From positions 9,087,206 through 9,151,205 of the forward strand of contig NC_059396.1 in the NCBI RefSeq assembly GCF_905220565.1: DNA of 64,000 nt, given 5' to 3'. Below the pieces are notes generated by a model that saw nothing but the letters and a program-made list of their open reading frames with translations, was not told where the DNA came from and did not search any database. Both the position numbers and the translations under genes were made by a program. Position 1 is the stretch's first letter, and each line of letters starts with the position of its first letter. Positions 1 through 10,923 of the stretch are shown here, piece after piece. The DNA is from Melitaea cinxia. Taxonomy: Eukaryota > Arthropoda > Insecta > Lepidoptera > Nymphalidae.

Positions 1-107
1 TTCTAGTACCTGTTCATATGATACCGCTGCCATATACCTATGTCAAATTATAATCCATGTGGTTTTCTTTTTATTTAATTTACAATTGCATAATAAATAT
101 TTGCTGA

Positions 108-440
108 TGTGTAGTTACGGCAGTAAAGAATATAGCCACACCCTCTCTTCCCGTGGGTGTCGTAAGAGGCCACTAAGGGATGACACAGGTCCACTACCAC
201 CTTGAAACTTAAAAAACCGACCGATGGCGAGATAACCATCCAACTCCTGGCTTTGAAATACACAGGCCGAAGATGAGCAGTAGCGTCTTCGGTGCGACAA
301 AGCGAGCCCTGCGGTCATCAACCCGCCTGCCCAGCGTGGCGACTATTGGCGACACACATGAGTTAACGCCATTTTTGGCGCGAACTTGTGGAGGCCTATG
401 TTCAGAGCAGTGGACTGCGTTGCTAAAATGATGATGATGA
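108..440 (+). repeat. SINE-like repeat family A, near full length
   Basis: Interspersed repeat of about 330 bp ending in a (GAT)n tail, which defines the sense strand used here. It begins near the block gtagttacggcag, contains the segment aagaggccactaaggga, and ends with gtggaggcctatgt and the tail. The same unit recurs at 24788, 27297, 28186, 33337, 36262 and 56456 in both orientations. I see no conserved ORF and no clear pol III box, so it may be a SINE or the 3' end of a LINE. The short ORFs in it are by-products. Confidence 0.75.
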
Positions 441-2220
441 AGTGAATAAAGATTTATATTCTACAAACACATCTATTCTTCTTAAAATTATGTGTTTAAA
501 TTATTATTAAAAAAGCAATATTTGTAAAATCATATATCATCATCATCACCATCATCATCATCATAATTATTCAAAATTCAAATGAGGTGAGTTGAAATAT
601 ACTATTTCAACCCTCCTAGTGTGTTAAAATCGGGTGCCATTAGATTTGAACTGACATAACTTAGTAAGACAAAAACTTGCTTTTATCGATTTTTTGAGCT
701 AATAAAAAAAATCTAGCAAAATGTCGCTTTTTGCTCGAAAATGACTAATGAGAGGGCTGGTGGCAAAAGTGACAAATAAGCCAAATTACCAGCCCACTAA
801 CATTTTTGGATTCCGAGTTTGTGTTGTTTCAACTTACTTCTGTATCAAGTCTCGTCGCTTTCCTTACTAATTATCATTAAAATTATAATTTATCTACCAA
901 CGAAATTTTATTTACGACTAAAATAAGTTGATTGATATAGTTATGTTTAATATAGTTATGTTTGTTTTTCATTATGTTAAGTTTAATATATTTTAAGTTA
1001 TTTTTATATGATCGGGCAATTACGTTATTGTGCTTGTATTCACTATAAATCACTAGCAGGAGCTTGTACTTTATTATATTTGTTTATAGTTTTATATTAC
1101 ACATAATTAAAACTAATAGAGGATGTAGAAGAACATGTAAGTAAATAACAAAATTATTAAGCATAAAATATAACAATATATTTTAATTTACAAAATATTA
1201 TGTAGTTATGTTTACAAAATTAAAGTAATTCTATATTTTTAATGAAATAAGAATGCAAAAAAGACTCTTATAGGTATTTATGTATAATCAGATTGATTGT
1301 AAATGTTTCCTTCTATAGGTACATATTTCGTTAAAAAAATCACATATAATGTACATAAAGTAAATGCTATGTAATTTGTCTCTGCTTTGTGTAACAAAGT
1401 AAAGTACTTATAATGGAGTGTTTGTCTGTGTTTGCATGTTTTTTTTTTTCAAATCTTGATGTGTTAATGCAAACCGGTATTTTTATCACTTTTTTAATTA
1501 TTTCAGTCCCTTTTTCTAGTTGTCTCTAACGTTATAGATAATGACACAAATATTACAGTTAACCCCGACCTAAATGTGGTTTAGATTGGATAAATCTAAC
1601 ACCTTGAATAAGATGCTTCTGTTTGAATTATGAGCGTGTGTTATTTAAATCATTTAGTACCAATCTAACAAAATATCACCCACCTTATTTCCGACTCTGT
1701 TTATATGAACAGATTTTTTTTTCTACTCTATAATTTTTAAGCCAAAATTGAAAGCAAACTGTGCGACTGTAATAAATACTGGACATTACATTTCAACATA
1801 AGAATTGCAAAACGAAGTCTGCAGTATAATTAATATTGTCACGCGCTCTTTAGCAAGGCGGTAGTTTGTCTAATTTCCCTTTTATATATCTCCTATTATT
1901 TAATGTATATCATTTAACATAGGCTTTTAGAAGAGAAAAAAACAACAAAAGAAGATTCCAGGCAACCGGAAAAAATTTGTCATTACGATCCGGACAGTCT
2001 ACCCGGACAGGCCGACTTGCCTCTGTCGCCCTATCCGGATAGGCAATCTGGATTGTTGTTGCATTCGAGACATACGAAAAGGATAACTTCAAGCAAATAA
2101 AGCAAGAAAATGTAACATTTTTCGAATAATGTACATTACATACGATACCAGTGAATTTTCAAATATTCTTATATGTTTTTATTCTATTTACATTTTACTT
2201 TATGATGGATAATGCATTGC
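441..2220. other. AT-rich non-coding stretch, probably intronic
   Basis: No gene seen. It holds an imperfect (ATC)n microsatellite at about 536-565 and long A/T runs. Because a terminal exon on the + strand follows at 2452, this is probably the last intron of that gene. An antisense ORF at 1910-2092 has no recognisable features. Confidence 0.5.
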
Positions 2221-2432
2221 GACGCGTTGCGGTCCTAGTACTGACTGTTGCGCTTGCGGTCGCGGGCTCGATCCCCGCTCACGACAGATATTTGTATTGG
2301 CCATATAGATGTTTGTCGTGGTCTGGGCGTTTGTCTTGTGTATTGTGTGTATGTTTCCGGACCTCTGACACGGGAGAGAATCCTACTGGGGGCCGTTGAG
2401 TGTGAAGCGTTTATTTGTTTATTTATAATATG
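2221..2432 (+). repeat. tRNA-derived SINE, family B
   Basis: Begins gacgcgttgc and has a tRNA-like head with a B box (gggctcgatcccc), then the family body around ttgtcgtggtctgggcg and a T-rich 3' end. Related copies lie at 4424, 22099 (inverted) and 24264 (inverted). This copy ends about 20 bp before the 3' splice site of the exon at 2452, so its tail lies next to that splice site. Confidence 0.8.
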
Positions 2433-2451
2433 ACTTCTACACATATTGCAG

Positions 2452-2580
2452 ATGGATGATCAGTGTGAATCAAGTGTAAGAGATGCTTTACTAGCGAACG
2501 GTGAACCTAACGCCGCTTCACGATCTCCGCAGCAGCAGCACAATCGAGGAGACTCTTCACATCCACTGTTGCCTACATAG
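2452..2580 (+). CDS. Terminal coding exon of an unidentified gene
   Basis: A 129-nt open frame (42 codons plus TAG) directly after a good 3' splice site (acacatattgcag). The other two frames close within a few codons. The peptide is polar, contains a short Gln run followed by His, and ends SSHPLLPT. That composition suits the disordered C-terminal tail of a larger protein whose other exons lie to the left of the window. The exon happens to begin with ATG, but the splice acceptor suggests it is internal to the transcript. I do not recognise the protein. It could be non-coding chance. Confidence 0.5.
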   Translation: MDDQCESSVRDALLANGEPNAASRSPQQQHNRGDSSHPLLPT

Positions 2581-4423
2581 GACACACGGCACACACCTGT
2601 TTAGCTTAAACTAGTCTAAACTTGACACCACATACTAGCGCTCGCTCTGAGGTCACCTTCTCTAGAAACTTCTAGCAATCTTTGGTTGTAATCAAGACTA
2701 TATAAAGTTGTTAACATTTTTAAAGTTTATTATTAACTGTGATGCATTACTTCTATTTAATAAGAGTTTGATTTTTAGTACAGACATTTCTAAAATATAA
2801 GTAGTTTGTATTAAATTATTATTTTTCATTATGATATTTAGTTGTCGTAATATATCTTCCAGTAATGCGTAAAATGCTTGAAAGCACCGTTACAATAACT
2901 AAAGTAGGTACCTATAATACTTTAATGGCAGTGTATTTAAAATAGGCTGTTTCTCATTTTATTGCGTATACTTAAATAAATTATACCACTTAATTTTTAG
3001 TTTATTTATTCAATACTTTCGTCAACACCATTTAAAATAAATTAGTTATAGACTTATAGACAATTATTGTCGTATATTTCAAAATTATTTTCCTTGATTA
3101 CACAAACGTCTATATATTAGACATACTTTTTTGCCTAAATACCATTTTTATATGTTTTTGGTAGTAATAAGGTGATTAAATAATCGTCGCCGTTTACAAT
3201 TAGTGTACTTTAACTGTAATTCCTCGTCTTATTAATCACTACTGTTAATTTGTTTTTTGGTTTTGGATAGCTTAGTTACAGTCTCTCATTAGTATTTCCT
3301 CGTACATCTACGTAATTTTCAAATTCATTGATCGTTTATCGATATAAATGTACAATGACTGCATTGTTGTACACTACAGATAAAAAAGTGTGTCAGATGT
3401 TATTTCATATAAAAACGCCACCTACGTTATTTATTTATGCAATTTATATTACTTCATACATCGCAACGGAATATTATGATGCAGTCATGCGTGTGCAAGG
3501 ATACGCAAATCGCAGTTATATAAGATCAGTTTGCGAATAAATTTGTAGTCGATCTTGCATCATCTTCATCTTCAGTACTAAGTAGCAATATTGTGATATT
3601 CTTGTTAGGTATAGGCATAGCTTTATTGGTATCGATGTCGCTTATTTTAGTGTTAGTTTTTACGTAGAACGTGCAATAAAATTATATAAAATTAGGATTT
3701 TAGTACAATATTAGGATTTGTGGTTATAATAGTAAATTATTTAGCTATAGGTTTGGTAAATTAGCCTAAGTAGAAATATGTTATATAGGTACTTAAACTT
3801 TTAGTAGTCATGAGATCGATGTAATGTCTGTAAAACATTGTTACATTACAAATCTTATATCTACTTATAAAAAGTATTTATTTGTTTAAGTATTATTCGT
3901 GATAATATTATTTATATTTATTAATCTAGTAGTAAGTCTTCTTAGCGTTGAGTTTGTTTTCACTATAACTTTCCTGTGATTGTGACTTTATAGGGTATTC
4001 GACTCTTAGTTGCGTTCCTTTAAATGGAGGGTTCCGCATATGGAACCATTTTTTTCTCGTAGAATGTTTTTCATTGTAAATTAGAGCCATGCTTACCGGT
4101 CCCGAAAGGTATTACGTGGAACGAGTCCATCAAAGTATCTCGTCTATTTATACAAATTTAAATTTAAAAATGGTCTAGGATTTTTTTTCACGCGGAACAT
4201 GATACACCTACAGAACTATCCATTTGAAGGAACACAGTTAGAATTCGAATATTCTGCATATAATTTTATACGTGTTCTAGCTCAAGCATTGAATGTTAAC
4301 GACCTTGTTGGCTATAATAAAATAAAGCAATACCTCTTATTATCCTTGTTTCATTCATATATAGATGTACATATAATTATATCATATATATGGCGTAATG
4401 GCGTATCTTCCATATACGATTGA
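2581..4423 (+). other. AT-rich region, possible long 3' UTR then spacer
   Basis: No gene seen. Several AATAAA signals follow the stop codon (near 2975, 3037, 3538 and 3677) and could end the transcript of the exon at 2452. The small ORFs at 3328 and 4199 show no domain or signal peptide. Confidence 0.4.
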
Positions 4424-4700
4424 CGCCGCGTTGGCGCAACGGTCACAGCACTGCCTCGTGGCTGTTGCGCTGGCGGTTGCGGGTTCGAACCCCGCACATG
4501 AAAAACATTTTTATTGGCTATACAGATGTTTGCCGTGGTCTGGGTGTTTGTGCCGTCCTTGTGGGTCTCCCCATCGTGTCTCAGAGAGCACGTTAAGCCG
4601 CCGGTCCCGGTTGTTATCATGTACACCTGATAGCGATTGTTACTCAAGCGTGGTGAATTATGCTCTTTTTCTTCTCCTATATGGGGCAAAAAAATCATTA
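4424..4700 (+). repeat. tRNA-derived SINE, family B
   Basis: Clear pol III promoter: an A-box-like tggcgcaacggtca near the start and the B box gggttcgaacccc. The body passes through tgccgtggtctgggtg and ends near tcctatatggggcaaaa. This is the best-preserved head of the family in the window. It lacks the final tail seen in the 24264 copy. It is a SINE rather than a functional tRNA gene because the cloverleaf continues into the family body. Confidence 0.8.
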
Positions 4701-5220
4701 ACATCTTAAATACGTACGCTATCCCAATTACAACTAAAATCTTTAATAGAACGACTTACCATCAAAAAAAATATGGAGGCAGAGCCTTATAGATATAAAT
4801 CATCTCTGGCAAAAACAAGTTGGACATTTAAAAGCTTTTTTCCTTTCTAAGTCAGTTCAAACCAGCGAAATACATAAAGCTATAACCCATATATAATATA
4901 TGATCATATCTATACACCACTAAATTTATACGAAGGCATAGGCTCCCAAAATACCCGCAATAAAGGCCTCAGTTATTTCTGTGAATTCCATTTCTTCAAC
5001 TGCATTTCATTTGTTTTCACCTTTTTTTTAATTTATTGCACAATACATTAAAGAACTGTACAAAAGGCGGGCTTAACGCTAAAAGCATTCTCTACCAGCC
5101 AACCTTAGGACGTACAAGAGCAGAGGTTTATAGCTGTCCAAAATCGGGTATTAGTAAAATTCAGATAAAGAAGAAAAAAAAAGGAGGAAATATAAAGTTA
5201 GTGGCTTAGTATATAAATTC

Positions 5221-5226
<6 letters not shown>
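4701..5226. other. Non-coding stretch
   Basis: No gene recognised. The segment near 5040-5150 (acattaaagaactgtac and following) has the look of a LINE 3' end, but I cannot assign it. Confidence 0.35.
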
Positions 5227-5267
<41 letters not shown>

Positions 5268-5382
5268 ATAAAAATATAAACCAACATAAACAGATACAAC
5301 CTTGCATACATACACATATACATATGTACATACATACATACATACATACATACATACATACATACATACATACATACATACA
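5227..5382. repeat. Microsatellites (TA)n and (CATA)n
   Basis: A (TA)n run covers about 5227-5264 and a (CATA)n run about 5306-5382. The antisense ORFs across them are translated repeats. Confidence 0.95.
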
Positions 5383-5394
5383 CCCTTAAAGTTC

Positions 5395-6105
5395 TAGTCG
5401 AGGAAAGACGAACCCTATACCAACAGAAGAGGTCAACCACACTGAGCGCTGAGGAGCTCAGAACTGAAGAGCGGCGGAACAGCATAACCCGATGGCAACA
5501 ACAGTGGGATGCGTAAAGGGTAGGTGGACGCACCGTCTCATACCGAGGATCGACATTTGGCTGAACCGGAGTCATGGCGAGGTCAACTACTACCTTACAC
5601 AGATGTTATCGGAACATGGCTGCTTTCGGGCTTACCTCCATCGCTTCAAACACGATGATTCTCCGGAGTGCCCATCTTGCCTGGGAGTCATTGAAGATGC
5701 GGAGCACGTTTTCTTTGTGTGTCCGCGGTACAACCCTCAGCGTGATAAACTAGAGAGCGTCCTCGGCCGGAGAATCCAACCAGAGACTGTAGTGTAGGCA
5801 ATGTTGTCCACCGAGGCTGCTTGGAACGCTATCAATACGTATGTTACAGAGGTTCTCACCGACTTGCGTTCCATAGAAAGAGAAAGAGCAAAAGACAGTA
5901 GCTAAAAAGAGATATAAGATCTTACGTACCTGAAGGAAGAGCGTCAGCTGGTTCCTCCCCCTGCGAAGTAATGCCTAACGGCGGTACCGTGGGGATCAGA
6001 GGCTGGAGAGCGAGGGGGTTTTTTTAGTGGGTGGAAATCTCACACTACCGACCACCATCTTTCACGGCGCAGTCTTTGAAAGATTTTTTCCTCCTCACGC
6101 AAGAA
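5395..6105 (+). pseudogene. R1-like LINE, 3'-terminal fragment
   Basis: The frame at 5492-5797 reads as the C-terminal end of a non-LTR retrotransposon polyprotein: a tryptophan-rich entry, GRWTHRLIPRID, then a CPSC-x(8)-H-x4-C zinc knuckle (CPSC, AEHVFFVC). An in-frame TAG at 5795 interrupts it, after which the frame stays open to TAA at 5904. Upstream of 5512 the frame is shifted by one base. A short 3' UTR and the microsatellite at 6111 follow, which acts as its tail. The 5' part (endonuclease and RT) is missing, so this is a 5'-truncated dead copy. The R1 clade is my judgement from the knuckle and the ending. Confidence 0.75.
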
Positions 6106-6110
6106 AAAAA

Positions 6111-6293
6111 ACATACATACATACATACATACATACATACATACGTACATACATACATACGTACATACAGACATACATACATACAGACATACATACATAC
6201 ATACATACATACATACATACATACATACATACGTACATACAGACATACATATATACAGACATACATACATACATACATACATACCTACATACA
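6111..6293. repeat. (CATA)n microsatellite
   Basis: Imperfect tetranucleotide array directly after the LINE 3' end at 6105. It probably grew from the element's tail. It is open in several frames on both strands, which produces spurious ORFs. Confidence 0.95.
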
Positions 6294-6365
6294 TAATACT
6301 TAATAAGCTGACGACAATAATAATCAAAACACAATTAAAGTGTTTATTGAGTTCACTAAATTAGG

Positions 6366-6647
6366 TTAAATTTTGGCTAAGAAGAACCCCTTAACTTGCC
6401 TCTTAAATGAGTCACGTGAAGGAGCTTTACGGATGGACTCAGGTAACGAATTCCAGAGATGAACAGCAGAAACGGCAAATGAATCAGACAAAAACCCAGA
6501 CCGTTGAATAGGAGTAGAAAGAGATAGATTATTTGAAGAGCGGAGAGATCTTTCATGAGATTCGGAAGGGAAAGTGAACTTACATTTAAGGCAAGAAGCG
6601 GTAGTAGGATTGGATAGAATAGTGAAGAGTAAATAAAGAATTCTCAA
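6366..6647 (-). pseudogene. Non-LTR retrotransposon C-terminal fragment
   Basis: The antisense frame ends with a peptide typical of LINE ORF2 C-termini: an AVSAVHLWNSLPESIR block, then FKRQVKGFF and a stop. It has about 90 codons and no RT or endonuclease domain in reach. The clade (Jockey/CR1-like) is uncertain. It is separate from the R1-like fragment on the opposite strand to its left. Confidence 0.65.
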
Positions 6648-6710
6648 GTTCCTACGCTCACGGATTGGTAGCCATTTAAGGAGAGATCTGTAATGGGAAA
6701 TACTAGATCG

Positions 6711-6731
6711 TTCAATAAGTCCCGAGACTAA
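6711..6731 (+). repeat. mariner left terminal inverted repeat
   Basis: 21 bp, exact inverted match to 7965-7985. Confidence 0.93.
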
Positions 6732-6882
6732 CCTGGAAATGGCGCATATATTAAAAACTCTTTTGATTTTTAAAAAGTACTGGCTATCAATACAAGAATA
6801 TGTGTCAAATTTTTAAAAATGGAACAATAAAATTATTGATTTTGAAACATTTAAGTGACGCTACGGTTGTAATTTCGATACA

Positions 6883-7929
6883 ATGGAAAAAACGAGTTTC
6901 GCGTGTTGATAAAACATTGTTTTTTAATGGGAAAAAATACCGTTGAAGCACAGCAATGGCTTATAAAATGTTATGCAGGATCAGCTCCCTCTAAAGCAAC
7001 CATTTGTCGGTGGTATGCCGACTTCAAACGCGGTCGCATGGACACCAATGATGGGGAACGCTCAGGTCGTCCAAATGAAGTAGTGACTCAACAAAATATT
7101 AACCAAGTCCTCAAAATCGTATTGTAAGATCGGAAGGTAAAAGTGCGAGAGATAGCCGAGATAGTGAAGATTTCAGCTGGTAGTGTTTTCACTATTTTAC
7201 ATAAAAATTTGGCCATGAAAAAGCTTTTTTCTAAGTGGGTGCCGCGTTTGCTTACAACTAATCATAAGGAACAACGTATCAATGATTCAGAGCGATGTTT
7301 GGCGCTGATGAATCATAATAAAAAGGATTTTTTACGTCGGTATGTAACAATGGATGAAACCTGGATATACCATTTCACTTCGGAATCCAATCGGCAGGCA
7401 GCGGAGTGGAGAGCGGCTGGTGAAAGCCGCCCGAAGCGTCCAAAGACTCAGAAATAGGCCGGTAAGGTTATGGCATCTATATTTTGGGATGCGCATGGAA
7501 TACTTTTCATCGACTACCTTGAAAAGGGGCAAACTATAAAGTGACTATTACATGTGCTTATTGGAGCGATTGAAGTACGAAATTGCGGATAAACGGCCTC
7601 ACATGAACAAAAAGAAAGTGGTGTTTCACCAGGACAACGCGCCTTGTCACAAGTCCGTGAGAACGATGGCCAAAATTAACGAATTGGTCTTCGAATTGCT
7701 TCCTCATCCCCCTTATTCGCCAGACTTGGCCCCCAGCGATTACTGGCTGTTTGCAGACCTCAAAAAAATGCTTCAGGGTAAGAAATTTGACTCAAATAGT
7801 GAAGTTATCGCAGCAACGGAGGCTTATTTTGAAGCCAAAGACAAATCGTTCTACACACATGGGATAGAAAAGTTAGAAAAGCGTTGGAGGAACTGTATCG
7901 CTCTTGGAGGAGACTATGTTGATGAATAA
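6883..7929 (+). pseudogene. mariner transposase pseudogene
   Basis: Cut-and-paste transposase of the D,D34D class. Recognisable in order: an N-terminal helix-turn-helix region (ICRWYADFKRGR near 6990), MDETWIYHF (first Asp, near 7350), HQDNAPCH (second Asp, near 7628) and YSPDLAPSDYWLF (third Asp, near 7713), ending GGDYVDE and TAA at 7929. Breaks: a one-base loss a few codons after the presumed ATG at about 6883, an in-frame TAA at 7125, a TAG at 7455, and a frame change between about 7530 and 7552. The catalytic residues survive, so the loss of function comes from the frame breaks. Confidence 0.9.
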
Positions 7930-7964
7930 AAATTAATTTTTTAAAAAAGACCTTTTTTTAGTAC

Positions 7965-7985
7965 TTAGTCTCGGGACTTATTGAA
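7965..7985 (-). repeat. mariner right terminal inverted repeat
   Basis: 21 bp, exact inverted match to 6711-6731. Confidence 0.93.
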
Positions 7986-7994
7986 CCACGTGTT

Positions 7995-8156
7995 AGAGCC
8001 AAGCTTCTAACTCTACACGCCCTAACTCTACAAGCCCTAACTTCACAAACTCTACATCTTAGTCAAAATATGTGGCTTGGCCGTTTGACTAAGGTGTAGG
8101 GTTTGTGAAGTTAGGGCTTGTAGAGTTAGGGCGTGTAGAGTTAGAAGCTTGGCTCT
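7995..8156. repeat. Long hairpin, 73-nt arms
   Basis: Arms 7995-8067 and 8084-8156 are inverted copies with two mismatches, both G.U-compatible in RNA, around a 16-nt loop. The arm contains internal short repeats (variants of ctaactctaca). It begins at the TA target of the mariner right end. It has no coding potential. See findings. Confidence 0.9.
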
Positions 8157-8299
8157 ACATGAGATCTGATAACTTTTTGACAGTGCGAGCCATATGATCT
8201 CGTCTTGGCAACATTTTACATGAAAATGTTTTTGTTGGGATTTTTTTGTTTTAAATTGTCTTGAAGTTCTTCCGGTTTTGTGTTTTTGGTTTCGTATTT

Positions 8300-8690
8300 A
8301 GTATGTGTGTTTCTTGTTTTAAATATTTCTTCAATATGCTTAATGATTTTACGGGATTTATTGTTACTGATGTACTAGGTGTGGCGTCCACAGAGTTTTT
8401 CTTTTTTCGTTATGTCTGTTTATAACCTTATTTGCCATGTTTGTTTATTACCGTCGTTGGGTTTTGTGCCTGTATATATTCTGTAATCTTATAGTTAAGT
8501 TTTTCGGAGATGGCTATTGCTACGCAATATACTATTGTATGTATGTCAATTTGTTTTGTGTCGTTGTTAGCATTAGTTGATTTTTATTATCTGTTTCTAG
8601 TAGTGATTTTATTTCTTCTTTAATTTGATTTAAAGTTTCCTGATTGAAAACGTTGTTTATTACTATTGCTCTTCTTTGATTGCTCTTGTT
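8300..8690 (-). pseudogene. Possible LINE reverse transcriptase N-terminal fragment
   Basis: The antisense frames show a peptide with VYCVAIAISEKLNYKITEYI near 8470-8530 and, in another stretch, VFNQETLNQIKEEIKSLL near 8600-8660. These look like the region before the RT domain in some non-LTR elements. There are no catalytic motifs and several stops. The clade is not assigned. Confidence 0.4.
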
Positions 8691-8943
8691 ATTATTAGTA
8701 CCTGGGTGACCGAGCTTAGCTCGGTATTTTTAGTAAATCGTGTATTTTGTAAATCATATTTTAATACGAATTATATATTTATTAAATATGAATAATATTT
8801 TTTTTACCGACAAGAATAAAAAATATTAATAAATATAAAAAATAAAAAATAATAATGATAAAATATGACTAATATTTTTCTATTTTACCGACATAATAAT
8901 AAAAAATATGAACTGGCTATTTAAATAAAAAATAACGAGTGCA
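8691..8943. other. AT-rich spacer
   Basis: Nothing recognised apart from short palindromic bases (ccgagcttagctcgg, about 8711-8725). Confidence 0.4.
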
Positions 8944-8948
8944 ATTAG
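8944..8948 (+). repeat. Target site duplication (left), BEL/Pao
   Basis: attag, repeated at 17220-17224. Confidence 0.9.
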
Positions 8949-9173
8949 TGTACGGTTCAGCCGCACATACATATCGCCCGATCAGCAGTTTACGTTAGTT
9001 GCACGATTCATTAGCTAAATACATCAGTTCACGTTCACATATCATCATCGTACAGCGCGTTCGTGAGCTCATTCATAGCAATTAAATATTAGCAAATCTA
9101 TTTATATTTTAACTTTTATTTTTATATCTTTTATCTACCATAATCAGCAGCAGCAAGTCAGGTGTAACAAACA
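8949..9173 (+). repeat. 5' LTR of BEL/Pao element
   Basis: 225 bp, TG...CA, matching 16995-17219 at 224 of 225 positions by eye. It should hold the element's promoter, but I see no canonical TATA box. The TTTATATTTTAAC region near 9101 is AT-rich. Confidence 0.95.
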
Positions 9174-9179
9174 TCTTTT

Positions 9180-9197
9180 TGGTCCTTCGAGCTTATC
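9180..9197 (+). other. Putative tRNA primer-binding site
   Basis: tggtccttcgagcttatc begins 6 nt after the LTR with the TGG complementary to a tRNA CCA end. I have not assigned the tRNA. Confidence 0.6.
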
Positions 9198-9327
9198 GTG
9201 AGCGGGACTTATATCGCGAGTGACTTTTTTACGAGCGCAGTAAGGGCCGCCACGTAAGTTAACCAGCAGCAGCTTTGGTGAGTCTATAGCTCTCTATTAT
9301 CAGCAGTATTTATATCATCTTATAAAA

Positions 9328-10860
9328 ATGGAAGATCTACTAGCTAGCCAAACCCAGATCATGGAGGCTATGAATCAATTTTTAATTAATTTTAAGAAAG
9401 ACGGTGCCGAACGCAAGACACCGGCTCATATTAAAAAGCGTCTCAGCACTTTAGAAAGTTATTGGCAGGAGTTTCAAAATAATCATTTGAGGCTTTGCGA
9501 TTCTAGCGACAATTCGAACGAATATTTCACTAGCAATTACTATAAGAAAACATCCGATTTTTACAATGACACACGCAGCTATTTACTCACCTTTTTACCT
9601 AGTGAGTCTAAAGAAAAAAGTGTACTAAAGCCAGCCACCCCGTTGCAAATGCCAGGCTTTACAGCTATACCGTCGTCTGGCAGCGTGTCACGTCCGGTGA
9701 CGTCATCCGATAAAGAAACTTCGCGAACCCAAGGCAATAGCAGCAAATTAGAGGAAATGTTGAGAAGGCAAAGAAGCAATTTTAAAGCATTTCAGCGTAC
9801 AATTAGCAGCATCGATCTCCACATTGTCTCAGAAAAATGGGAGTACGAAGATATTTTGAAGTCGGTACAATCACGCTGGACCATCATTGACGCGTTGCAC
9901 TGGGAGATAGACAGCGAATTATACGAAGACGATCCAGAATATGAAGAAATGTTTAGCAGCTATGAGTTCAAATTTAACGAAATTAAAAAAAGTATCAACA
10001 GCAAGATGTGGTCTGATCTGTATCGGGAGAAAACCACCCCGAAAATGGATATCCCTGTGTTTAGTGGGAGCTACCACCAGTGGTTATCCTTTAAAGACTT
10101 GTTTGTCGAAACCATCCACACAAATCGAGCCTTATCAAATAGTCAAAAAATGCAGTTTTTAAAAAGTAAATTAAAGGGCGAAGCAGAAAAGCTAGTGCAA
10201 CATCTACACATAACTACAGATAACTATCAAGTATGTTGGGATCTTTTAAACAACCGATACAGTAACACAAAACTTATTTTTAATTCTCACATGAGTGTCC
10301 TTTTTAACCAGCCTATTATGCAGCAACAGTCCGCAATTTCAATTAAAAGGATTCACGACACCACTAACGAATGCCTTAACGCTATCAAAAACTTGGGAGT
10401 CAGCATAGAGAACTGGGACCCTATCATCGTCTATATACTCACGCAGAAATTAGATGCGGACACTCACAACGACTACATCGAGTCACTCAAGCATCCGAGA
10501 GCTTTACCAGTTTTAAAAGATTTATTACAATTTTTAGAAGCCAAATTTACCGCTCTAGAGTCCTCTAAACGAAAACAAGATCCCTCAAAATCTATGCCGC
10601 ATCCGCAACATATTTCTCAGCTCTCAAATTTAAAAAAAACATATACATTTAAATCATATGTAAGCAATGAAAATCAATTATTTAAATCAAATAATTTTAA
10701 TAGCAAAAATAGGTTAACGTCAACAGCGAAGACAAAATGCCCCGTTTGCAATAAAGATCACACCATTCCATATTGCGAAATGTTTTTAGCGTACCAACCA
10801 ACCAAATATCAAGTGACAAACAATTCAAAAGCTATCGTTATACCAAAATTGCCTTTATAA
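9328..10860 (+). CDS. gag: BEL/Pao Gag protein
   Basis: Structural protein that packages the element's RNA. 510 codons from an ATG in good context (aaaATGg), with a leader after the LTR. Residues about 235-385 form the DUF1759 region typical of BEL/Pao Gag (FSGSYHQWLSFKDLF and the following helical part). Near residue 471 a zinc-knuckle region starts (CPVC...PYC). The frame then runs into a stop at 10858. The rest of the knuckle region is readable in another frame and the original frame resumes around 10890, so the stop results from two compensating indels. In intact relatives gag continues into pol. Confidence 0.9.
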   Translation: MEDLLASQTQIMEAMNQFLINFKKDGAERKTPAHIKKRLSTLESYWQEFQNNHLRLCDSSDNSNEYFTSNYYKKTSDFYNDTRSYLLTFLPSESKEKSVLKPATPLQMPGFTAIPSSGSVSRPVTSSDKETSRTQGNSSKLEEMLRRQRSNFKAFQRTISSIDLHIVSEKWEYEDILKSVQSRWTIIDALHWEIDSELYEDDPEYEEMFSSYEFKFNEIKKSINSKMWSDLYREKTTPKMDIPVFSGSYHQWLSFKDLFVETIHTNRALSNSQKMQFLKSKLKGEAEKLVQHLHITTDNYQVCWDLLNNRYSNTKLIFNSHMSVLFNQPIMQQQSAISIKRIHDTTNECLNAIKNLGVSIENWDPIIVYILTQKLDADTHNDYIESLKHPRALPVLKDLLQFLEAKFTALESSKRKQDPSKSMPHPQHISQLSNLKKTYTFKSYVSNENQLFKSNNFNSKNRLTSTAKTKCPVCNKDHTIPYCEMFLAYQPTKYQVTNNSKAIVIPKLPL

Positions 10861-10892
10861 TCATAACGGTAATAATGTTTTTCAAGAAAAAG
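10830..10892 (+). other. Frame-shifted patch at the gag-pol junction
   Basis: Gag and the following pol frame are the same frame (frame 1), but between about 10830 and 10892 the conserved knuckle text is readable only in another frame. An indel at each end restores phase. In frame 1 this patch carries several stops. Confidence 0.65.
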
Positions 10893-10923
10893 ATGTCATA
10901 AGTGCACATTAAATCATCATACT

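Larger units (their letters stand above)
6703..7993 (+). mobile_element. mariner (Tc1/mariner family) transposon, inactive
   Basis: About 1.29 kb, bounded by TA dinucleotides at 6701-6702 and 7994-7995. Perfect 21-bp terminal inverted repeats lie at 6711-6731 and 7965-7985 (ttcaataagtcccgagacta inward). The few bases outside them match only partly. It contains a broken transposase. Length, TA target and inverted repeats all fit mariner. Confidence 0.9.

Noticed and set aside
4424..4510. Functional tRNA gene
   Set aside because: The tRNA-like head continues directly into a SINE body shared with three other loci; no clean cloverleaf.
5151..6334. ORFs rich in Tyr-Val-Cys or His-Thr-Tyr
   Set aside because: They are translations of (TA)n and (CATA)n microsatellites.
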